A stretch of 64,000 nt of DNA, from the NCBI RefSeq assembly GCF_000179915.2, contig NC_014963.1, positions 2,356,001-2,420,000 on the forward strand, read 5' to 3'. Each line of letters opens with the position of its first letter. Positions within the stretch are counted from its first letter, which is position 1. The notes under the pieces are model-generated. The model was not told the DNA's origin. It made no database searches and saw only the letters and a program-made list of their open reading frames with translations. Position numbers and translations under genes: made by a program. Positions 18,147 to 24,239 of the stretch are shown in pieces. The stretch is from Terriglobus saanensis SP1PR4 (GTDB lineage: Bacteria > Acidobacteriota > Terriglobia > Terriglobales > Acidobacteriaceae).

Positions 18147-19801
18147 AGATCTTCTCGACACACCATCGCACGATCGGCATTGGATATTTGCTCCTCGCCG
18201 GAACGTCGGTTGCCATCGGAACACTGCTTTCGCTGCTGATGCGCGTACATCGTGTATGGCCCGATTTGAACTGGCCGCTATGGGGCATCATGAAGCCGGA
18301 AGACTACCTGGCGACCGTGACGATGCACGGAACGCTGATGGTCTTCTTTGTTCTGACCACCGCGCCACAATCGGGATTTTCCAATCTCGTATTGCCTGAG
18401 CAGATCGGTTCCCGGACGATGGCCCTCCCGTGGCTGAACGCAGCGAGCTTCTGGACAACCGTGGCTTCCCTGCTGGTTCTGTTGAGCGCCTTCTTTGTGC
18501 GCGGCGGCGGGCCAATCTCGGGATGGACAAGCTATCCACCGTTCTCTGCACTGGCGGATACCGGGCCTGGACAGGCCACGGGGATGGACCTGTGGTTGGT
18601 AAGCATCGGATTGTTCTGCATCGCATCGACGATGAGCGGAGCGAACACGCTGGTGACGGTGGTGCGTTGCCGCTGCAAGGGAATGACTTGGGGGCGCATG
18701 CCTCTGACGGTATGGGCCTGGTTTACCGCCGCACTGCTAACGGTAATCGTCTTCAGCGTCCTATTCGCGGCAGCGCTTTTACTGCTCTGTGACCGCCATG
18801 CTGGCACGAGCTTCTTTGTCCCAGCGGGCGGTGTGATCAACGGTGTGGTGGACACGCAGCACGGAGACGGATCTCCGCTGCTCTGGCTGCATCTCTTCTG
18901 GTTCTTCGGGCACCCCGAGGTCTATATTGCGATACTTCCGGGCATGGGCATGACCTCAATGCTGCTGGCGAACTTCTGCAGGCGCGGTGTTCCTGCCTAT
19001 CGATGGATGATTACCACCACGCTGCTGATCGGGCTGCTTGGGCTGTCGGTCTGGGGCCATCATATGTTCGTGGCCGGGCTGAATCCGTGGGCGGGAACGG
19101 TCTTTCAGTTGACGACGATTGCAATCGCCATCCCCAGCACAGCCAAGGTGCTGAACTGGCTAGTGACGCTCTGGGGTTCTCGGCCGACCTACACGACGCC
19201 GATGCTCTGGTCTCTCGGATTTGTATCGCTGTTTGTTGCAGGAGGTGTGACCGGGCCGGTGCTGGCACAGCCCGCTCTGGACGCCTATCTGCACAACACT
19301 TTCTTCGTCGTCGCGCACTTTCACCTCGTCATGGCGATGGCTGGCGTCTTCAGCATCTTCGCCGGACTGACCTACTGGTTTCCACTCATTGCAGGCCGGC
19401 GTCTGGATGAACGTCTAGGCAAGATCCATTTCTGGTGGACACTGCTCTTTGCCTACTGCACCTTTCTGCCAATGCATATCTCCGGACTGATGGGAGAGCC
19501 ACGACACGGCGCTCAGTTGACCGGCGTAGCGGCGGGCCCTGCGGGCGAACTTCTGCACCGCGTCTGGGGTGTGGAGCGTCACATTACTTACAACGCGATC
19601 ATGCTGGCGCTGGGGCAGATCTTCTTTTTCTGGAACCTGCAGAAATCGCTTCGCAAACCTCGATCCATGGAAGAAAATCCCTGGGAGGCGACGACGATGG
19701 AATGGGCTCCGATGACGGACGAGGAGCAGATTTGCCATCGTGCGCCCTGCGTCTATATTGATGGAGTCTCCGTGCCCCAATGGGTTGCGGCTGTGGAGTA
19801 A
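18143..19801 (+). CDS. coxA: Cytochrome c oxidase subunit I (heme-copper oxidase catalytic subunit)
   Basis: 552 residues, about 12 membrane helices. All metal ligands are visible: TMHGTLMVFF (heme a), GHPEVYIAILPG (CuB His and cross-linked Tyr), WGHHMF (two CuB His) and VVAHFHLVMAM (both hemes). The K-channel lysine is present in STAKVLNW. The Glu of GHPEV at the end of the D-channel is kept. However, the block that usually reads QIGAPDMAFPRMNN is here QIGSRTMALPWLNA, so the D-channel entrance Asp and part of the Asn cluster are missing. It reduces oxygen to water and pumps protons in canonical relatives. ATGA overlap with coxB fixes the start. Confidence 0.93.
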   Translation: MKIFSTHHRTIGIGYLLLAGTSVAIGTLLSLLMRVHRVWPDLNWPLWGIMKPEDYLATVTMHGTLMVFFVLTTAPQSGFSNLVLPEQIGSRTMALPWLNAASFWTTVASLLVLLSAFFVRGGGPISGWTSYPPFSALADTGPGQATGMDLWLVSIGLFCIASTMSGANTLVTVVRCRCKGMTWGRMPLTVWAWFTAALLTVIVFSVLFAAALLLLCDRHAGTSFFVPAGGVINGVVDTQHGDGSPLLWLHLFWFFGHPEVYIAILPGMGMTSMLLANFCRRGVPAYRWMITTTLLIGLLGLSVWGHHMFVAGLNPWAGTVFQLTTIAIAIPSTAKVLNWLVTLWGSRPTYTTPMLWSLGFVSLFVAGGVTGPVLAQPALDAYLHNTFFVVAHFHLVMAMAGVFSIFAGLTYWFPLIAGRRLDERLGKIHFWWTLLFAYCTFLPMHISGLMGEPRHGAQLTGVAAGPAGELLHRVWGVERHITYNAIMLALGQIFFFWNLQKSLRKPRSMEENPWEATTMEWAPMTDEEQICHRAPCVYIDGVSVPQWVAAVE

Positions 19802-19810
19802 GCTGGAAAT

Positions 19811-20614
19811 ATGCTGGTGACGACGACCAAGCCCGTAGAAATTGAACACGATCCTCGCGATCCTGCGGACCGTGGGCCCGGAAAAACGGGCGGCGGCGAT
19901 GCGGGCGAGGGTGGACGGCGACCTCCTGAAATTCCTAAGTACACGGGCGGCGGTGGTGATGGGGATGACTGGAGCAAGCGCCCTGCAGGCCATCGTGGGC
20001 CGCGTGAAAGTCTTCAGCGACACAGGTTTGGGCTCTTCTCCGCTCTGATTGGCGACCTGATGTTCTTCGTCGCCATCGTGGGCGCGTTCCTGGTGCGACG
20101 GTCCAGCTTCCACATCGATGCCTACAACAGTGTGGTGACAGACTGGCGCGCGATCCAGGTACCTTCGATTCTCTGGCTCAATACCATCGTTCTGGCCTTG
20201 AGTTCCGTCACTGTGGAGATGGCGCGTCGCGGCATGTTTGTGGAGCGCGGCGTCATGGAAGAGTGGCTGGGCATCGGTCGTCCCGTCACAAGGCGCGTCA
20301 TGCCCTGGTTGCTGGCTACGCTGGTTCTTGGAAGTGGCTTTGTTGCGGGACAGGTCGTCGCATGGCGACAACTCGCGGCACAGCATATCTTCTACGCCAC
20401 CAGCCCGGCAATGCACTTCTTCTACCTGATCACCGGCGTTCACGCCCTGCATCTGGCGGTCGGCCTGGCGGCCCTGATCGTCGCTGTCGTCGGGATGCGG
20501 TTTATCCCGAAGTTCGGTGCGCGGCAGGTCCTGGTGGACTGCACGGCATGGTACTGGCATGCCATGGGCGTGCTTTGGATCTTCCTGTTTGTGCTCCTGG
20601 AGTATTGCCAGTGA
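19811..20614 (+). CDS. coxC: Cytochrome c oxidase subunit III
   Basis: 267 residues. The first 70 are hydrophilic, Gly- and Asp-rich (PKYTGGGGDGDDWSKRP) and likely cytoplasmic and flexible. Five to six membrane helices follow, with subunit III blocks GLFSALIGDLMFFVAIVGAF, LITGVHALHLAVGLAAL and CTAWYWHAMGVLWIFLFVLL. The protein supports subunit I stability and proton uptake. It starts nine bases after coxA and its TGA overlaps the GTG of the next small gene. The extended Gly-rich tail resembles those in other acidobacterial subunit III proteins, as far as I recall. Confidence 0.9.
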   Translation: MLVTTTKPVEIEHDPRDPADRGPGKTGGGDAGEGGRRPPEIPKYTGGGGDGDDWSKRPAGHRGPRESLQRHRFGLFSALIGDLMFFVAIVGAFLVRRSSFHIDAYNSVVTDWRAIQVPSILWLNTIVLALSSVTVEMARRGMFVERGVMEEWLGIGRPVTRRVMPWLLATLVLGSGFVAGQVVAWRQLAAQHIFYATSPAMHFFYLITGVHALHLAVGLAALIVAVVGMRFIPKFGARQVLVDCTAWYWHAMGVLWIFLFVLLEYCQ

Positions 20615-20811
20615 GGGTCTGGCTCTTGGCCGGAGTTCTGCTCTTCGGTGGAACCTCGCTGTATGGGCAGGGATGCAGCCAGTGCCGTGACAACGTCCAG
20701 CAGACTCCGGCGCGGGTGCGGGCGGCGTATCGGCAGGCAATCACGCTGATGGTTGGAACGGCTCTAGTCTTATTTGTCGGGGTGTTGGTGGTGGCTCGGC
20801 GGGTGCGGTAG
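20611..20811 (+). CDS. Small membrane protein at the end of the cox operon
   Basis: 66 residues from the GTG at 20611, overlapping the coxC stop (GTGA). It begins with a signal-like hydrophobic stretch (MRVWLLAGVLLFGGTSLYG), then QGCSQCRDNVQQTPARV with a CxxC pair, then a C-terminal helix (ITLMVGTALVLFVGVLVVAR) and a basic end. The topology suggests a periplasmic CxxC loop anchored by one helix. Location suggests an oxidase subunit IV or an assembly or copper-handling factor, but neither is proven. Confidence 0.75.
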   Translation: MRVWLLAGVLLFGGTSLYGQGCSQCRDNVQQTPARVRAAYRQAITLMVGTALVLFVGVLVVARRVR

Positions 20812-20847
20812 ACCTCCGTCGATAACAGGTTTGTGCGCTCTGCGCGA

Positions 20848-20882
20848 CCCCACCCTTTCGCAAAGAGCGCGAAAGAATGGGG
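20848..20882. terminator. Imperfect hairpin between convergent cox and M20 peptidase genes
   Basis: CCCCACCCTTTCGC and GCGAAAGAATGGGG pair in 12 of 14 positions around a seven-base loop. It could end transcripts from both sides, although no long T run is present. Confidence 0.45.
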
Positions 20883-20895
20883 CACGAAAGTCTCC

Positions 20896-21930
20896 CTATC
20901 CAGCTAGATTGCCAGCCAGATTGCAATAGAGATCGACCGCTTCGAGGAGTTCTTTCTTTGCGATCTTCTCGAAGGGGGTATGTGCTACGTGGATCGAACC
21001 AGGTCCAAGAAGGAAGGGTTCTCCCCAGGCAGTGAGCGAGGGGATGTCCGTGGTGAACTTGGCCACCATAGTTTCAAGCCCTTCGACCTTACGCATACGA
21101 ACCATGGGGAGTTCCAGCGAGTATTCGACGTCGGCGCGGTCTCCCACGACCTTTTCAATGGCGTCTTTGACTTCCTGCGCGGGACCTACGAGCCGCACGA
21201 GAAGATGCGCTTCGGCGGCGTCTGGGATCACGTTAGGAGCACGGCCGCCGGAGATGATGCCGATGTTTACCGTGGAGGGGCCGATCTCCGGCTCGATCGG
21301 AAGCGGGATGGCGAGGACGTCGTGCAGGGCCTCGATGAGTTTGTCGATGGCGGACTCGCCAAGCTCCGGATAAGCGGAGTGACCCATCTTTCCCTTCGCT
21401 CGGATCTCAACGCGGAGAGCTCCCTTGGAGGCGATGGCGAGACGATTGTCCGTCGGTTCCCCGTTGATGAGAAACTTCGATCCCTTGGAAAACTGGTTGG
21501 CGACCTTCGCGCCCGCGGAGTCGCGCTCTTCGCCGACAACAAAGAGCAGGCCTACCTTCACGCCACTGGCGATGAGACGCTCCGCCGCTGCGACTTGCGC
21601 GGCGATGATTCCCTTGGCATCGCAGGTGCCGCGGCCATAGAGAAACTCATCGTCTTCACGAAAACCAACGTAAGGCGGAACGGTATCCATGTGCGTGGAG
21701 AAGACCACATCCGGTGTAACGCCCGGGATCGAGGCGTAGACGTTGAAGCGCTCCCCAGTGCCGCCGCCAGGAGTGCGAGCGGGGTCGGGTTGTTCGACCT
21801 TCATCTTTTCTACGGTGTAACCGAGGCCGCCGAGGTATTCATAGAGAAAATGGCCAGCGGGGGCTTCGTGATAGGTGGTGGATTCGATTTCAACTAACTG
21901 CCGCGTAAGTTCGAGTGGATTGATGGGCAT
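20896..21930 (-). CDS. M20 family metallopeptidase (ArgE/DapE-like deacylase)
   Basis: 344 residues, di-zinc peptidase fold. The metal ligands and catalytic acids are seen in FSTHMDTVPP (His, Asp), GRGTCDAKGIIAA (bridging Asp), VVGEERDSAG (catalytic Glu and metal Glu) and INGEPTDNRLAI. The C-terminal His is in LGPGSIHVAHTPFEK. The dimerisation domain starts around SKGALRVEIRAKGKMGHSAY. Family members remove acyl groups from amino acids such as N-acetylornithine or N-succinyl-diaminopimelate, or cleave dipeptides. An argD-like aminotransferase lies 0.8 kb away on the same strand, which favours arginine or lysine synthesis, but the exact substrate is open. Confidence 0.85.
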   Translation of the reverse strand: MPINPLELTRQLVEIESTTYHEAPAGHFLYEYLGGLGYTVEKMKVEQPDPARTPGGGTGERFNVYASIPGVTPDVVFSTHMDTVPPYVGFREDDEFLYGRGTCDAKGIIAAQVAAAERLIASGVKVGLLFVVGEERDSAGAKVANQFSKGSKFLINGEPTDNRLAIASKGALRVEIRAKGKMGHSAYPELGESAIDKLIEALHDVLAIPLPIEPEIGPSTVNIGIISGGRAPNVIPDAAEAHLLVRLVGPAQEVKDAIEKVVGDRADVEYSLELPMVRMRKVEGLETMVAKFTTDIPSLTAWGEPFLLGPGSIHVAHTPFEKIAKKELLEAVDLYCNLAGNLAG

Positions 21931-21984
21931 GAGAGTTCAAGGATAACCGAGGGCCTGCGAATTCAGGAAAAGTACACTAAAGAC

Positions 21985-22653
21985 ATGGCGATTGAAGCAG
22001 TAGAAGATCTTCTGGGACCTGCGGGACGGCTTGAGGCTTTGCTGAATACTGGTTTGCCGGATGCCCGGTTTGCGGCTGTGGTCTGTCATCCGCATCCGCC
22101 AAGCGGTGGAACGATGCATACCAAGGTGGTATTTCACACTGCGAAAGCACTGAACAGCTTTGGCTTCCCTGTTCTGCGGTTCAACTTTCGTTCGGTCGGG
22201 AAAAGCGAGGGAGAATACTCCAAGGGGACGGGTGAGGTGGAAGACGTACGTGCCGCCATGGATTGGGCGTCGGCGAAGTATGGCCTACCGCTGATCATGG
22301 CCGGATTTTCTTTCGGAGCCAACATGGCGCTGCGCGCTGGATGCGGCGATTCCCGCGTGAAGGGACTCATCGGCTTGGGAACTCCTGTAGAGGCCGGTGG
22401 ACGAAATTACACCTATGAATTTCTGCAGAATTGCACCCAGCCGAAGTTATTCGTAACAGGCGCTGAAGACCCGTTTGCTCCGCGCGCGGTCATGGAACGG
22501 ACGTTCGCCGACGCGCCTCCGCCGATTACTTCGATCTGGATCGAAGGTGCAGAGCATTTCTTCGCAGGGACGCCTGCGTCTCCCCTGCCGAAGTTGAACG
22601 AGATGCGGGCAGCTATTGAAGGTTGGGTAGGATCAACTTTCCTCGTTAAATAG
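21985..22653 (+). CDS. Alpha/beta hydrolase (COG2945 type)
   Basis: 222 residues. The nucleophile elbow is AGFSFGAN, with the HPHPPSGG oxyanion region, FNFRSVGKSEGEY, VTGAEDPFAP (acid) and EGAEHFFAG (catalytic His). All of a Ser-Asp-His triad is therefore present. These short hydrolases are cytoplasmic and poorly characterised; esterase or thioesterase activity is usual. It lies between two minus-strand genes and is followed by a perfect hairpin, so it is probably a monocistronic unit. Confidence 0.82.
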   Translation: MAIEAVEDLLGPAGRLEALLNTGLPDARFAAVVCHPHPPSGGTMHTKVVFHTAKALNSFGFPVLRFNFRSVGKSEGEYSKGTGEVEDVRAAMDWASAKYGLPLIMAGFSFGANMALRAGCGDSRVKGLIGLGTPVEAGGRNYTYEFLQNCTQPKLFVTGAEDPFAPRAVMERTFADAPPPITSIWIEGAEHFFAGTPASPLPKLNEMRAAIEGWVGSTFLVK

Positions 22654-22654
22654 C

Positions 22655-22684
22655 TGAAGGGACGAGTTCAAACTCGTCCCTTCA
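22655..22684. terminator. Bidirectional terminator hairpin
   Basis: TGAAGGGACGAGTT and AACTCGTCCCTTCA form a perfect 14-bp stem with a CA centre. It lies between the convergent alpha/beta hydrolase and aminotransferase genes. The flanks are short A/T runs rather than a long T tract. Confidence 0.7.
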
Positions 22685-22698
22685 AACCAAACCCTTCG

Positions 22699-23952
22699 CT
22701 AAGCAGACAAAGTTGCTGGAGCCGGGGCTGCGCTCTGTTTGGCAGCATCCTGCAGGAGCTTAGCCAAGATATTTACCGTAGTGTCGACCTGTTCTCGTGT
22801 GAGGAGGAACGGCGGCAGGAAGCGGATTACATTTCCCTGCACGACGTTCAGCATAAGCCCCTGTGCGAGAGCAGCCTCTACGATAGGACGAGCGGGGATC
22901 GTAAGCTCAATCCCCTGAATCAAACCGCGACCGCGTGCTTCTACGACGATTTCAGAGTTGTTGGCGATCTCTACGAGCTTCTCACGAAGATAGGATCCGG
23001 TGTCCGCGACCTTGGCCAGGAGACCCTCGTCTTCCACAACGGAGAGATACTCCAGGCCGAGACGGCAGGCTATCGGGCTTCCACCGAGCGTACTGCCGTG
23101 CTTGGCAACGCCAAGGGTATGCACTAGATCTTCATGCACAACAAGCGCAGAGAGCGGGAGGCCACCACCGAGCGGCTTACCCAGAATGAGGGCATCCGGC
23201 AGAACGCCCGACGCCAGATAAGCGAACCACTCTCCGGTACGGCCAAGACCGCACTGGATTTCGTCGAAGATCAGGAGTGCCGAGTGACGGTCGGCAAGAG
23301 CGCGGGCATGCGCCATGTAGGTAGGCGAAAGTTCGTACACGCCACCTTCGCCGAGGATCGGCTCCAGCAGAATGCAGCAGGTATCTCCTGTGACTGCAGC
23401 TTCAAGTTGGGCAAAATCTTCACGATCGACGAAGTCTACGCCGGGAAGACCGGGATCGAAGTCATCACGGTACTTGGCCTGCCCGGTGACCGAGAGCGAA
23501 CCGTATGTGCGGCCATGGTAAGAACCGTTGAGCGAGACGATGCGCGTCTTGTGTGCGCCGAAGTTCTTGTGGCCGTAGGCGCGGGCGAGTTTGAGCGCGC
23601 CTTCCACGGCCTCGGATCCACCGGTGGAGTAGAAGACGCTGGCAAGGCCGGAGAGCTGGCAGAGGCGCTCCGCAAGATTTACCGAGGCGACAGAGGTGAA
23701 CTGGGGCGAGAGATGCACCATGTGCTCGGCCTGGTCCGCCATCGCCGCGAGCATGCGGGGGTGGGCGTGACCCAGCGCATTGACTCCGAGGCCACCCATG
23801 AGATCGAGGTAGCGGTTACCGGAGGTGTCGAACATATGAGCGCCCTCTCCGCGATCCATCACGACTGGGTAGCGGGAGTAGACGGGCAGAAGGAACTCAT
23901 TGTCGCGAAGGAGCGTTCGAGAGGCTTCAGAATCCTGATTGAAACGTGACAT
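22699..23952 (-). CDS. argD: Acetylornithine/class III aminotransferase (ArgD family)
   Basis: 417 residues, PLP-dependent fold type I. Blocks seen: YLDLMGGLGVNALGHAHP, FYSTGGSEAVEGALKLAR (PLP phosphate), NGSYHGRTYGSLSVTGQ, LIFDEIQCGLGRTG with the Asp that pairs with the pyridine nitrogen, and ILGKPLGGGLPLSALV with the Schiff-base lysine. The C-terminal NVVQGNVIRFLPPFLLTREQ is typical of ArgD. It would transfer an amino group between N-acetylornithine (or N-succinyl-LL-DAP) and 2-oxoglutarate. The last 15 residues are Ala/Pro-rich. Other class III aminotransferases cannot be fully excluded. Confidence 0.85.
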   Translation of the reverse strand: MSRFNQDSEASRTLLRDNEFLLPVYSRYPVVMDRGEGAHMFDTSGNRYLDLMGGLGVNALGHAHPRMLAAMADQAEHMVHLSPQFTSVASVNLAERLCQLSGLASVFYSTGGSEAVEGALKLARAYGHKNFGAHKTRIVSLNGSYHGRTYGSLSVTGQAKYRDDFDPGLPGVDFVDREDFAQLEAAVTGDTCCILLEPILGEGGVYELSPTYMAHARALADRHSALLIFDEIQCGLGRTGEWFAYLASGVLPDALILGKPLGGGLPLSALVVHEDLVHTLGVAKHGSTLGGSPIACRLGLEYLSVVEDEGLLAKVADTGSYLREKLVEIANNSEIVVEARGRGLIQGIELTIPARPIVEAALAQGLMLNVVQGNVIRFLPPFLLTREQVDTTVNILAKLLQDAAKQSAAPAPATLSA

Positions 23953-24109
23953 ATCTCTTCTAGTTCACCCTAGCAACGCGTCAGGGTCAAGCGTAGCGGA
24001 AAGATTGGAACCAGAAAGGATTCCATCTGCTCACTCCTGCGTCCATCTGAATACAGGTTTTATACGCATGGAGACCTATGTAAAGCTGGATGGCGATTCA
24101 GTTTTCGGT

Positions 24110-24121
24110 ATGGTTTACCAT
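24110..24121. promoter_or_regulatory. Short palindrome, candidate enhancer site for the response regulator
   Basis: ATGGT and ACCAT flank TT, about 80 bases upstream of the start predicted for the -24/-12 promoter. NtrC-type activators usually bind dyad sites at this distance. The site is short, so the call is weak. Confidence 0.25.
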
Positions 24122-24171
24122 GATGGTTCTGGGAAATTACTGAATTAATTGGGGATCTGAAGTCTTTTACT

Positions 24172-24187
24172 TGGCACCGAACGTGCT
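24172..24187 (+). promoter_or_regulatory. Sigma-54 (-24/-12) promoter of the kinase/regulator operon
   Basis: TGGCACC, four bases, then GTGCT: the GG (24173-24174) and GC (24185-24186) doublets are exactly 12 apart, as required by RpoN. It matches TGGCACG-N4-TTGCW except at one position in each box. A transcript would start near 24198, 42 bases before the ATG. The operon encodes a sigma-54 activator, which supports autoregulation. Confidence 0.6.
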
Positions 24188-24239
24188 ACGTATGGGCTAT
24201 AGACCGAATTCCCAGGAAAATTCAGGGGAAACGAGACAG

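Noticed and set aside
19415-20740. 441-codon open frame antisense to coxA/coxC
   Set aside because: The cox genes are certain; the frame is His/Arg-rich noise.
20980-21897. 305-codon open frame antisense to the M20 peptidase
   Set aside because: All M20 metal and catalytic motifs are on the minus strand; the antisense product has none.
23939-24148. 69-codon frame upstream of the kinase
   Set aside because: It overlaps the argD 5' end, has no ribosome site, and its region holds the regulatory elements of the kinase operon.
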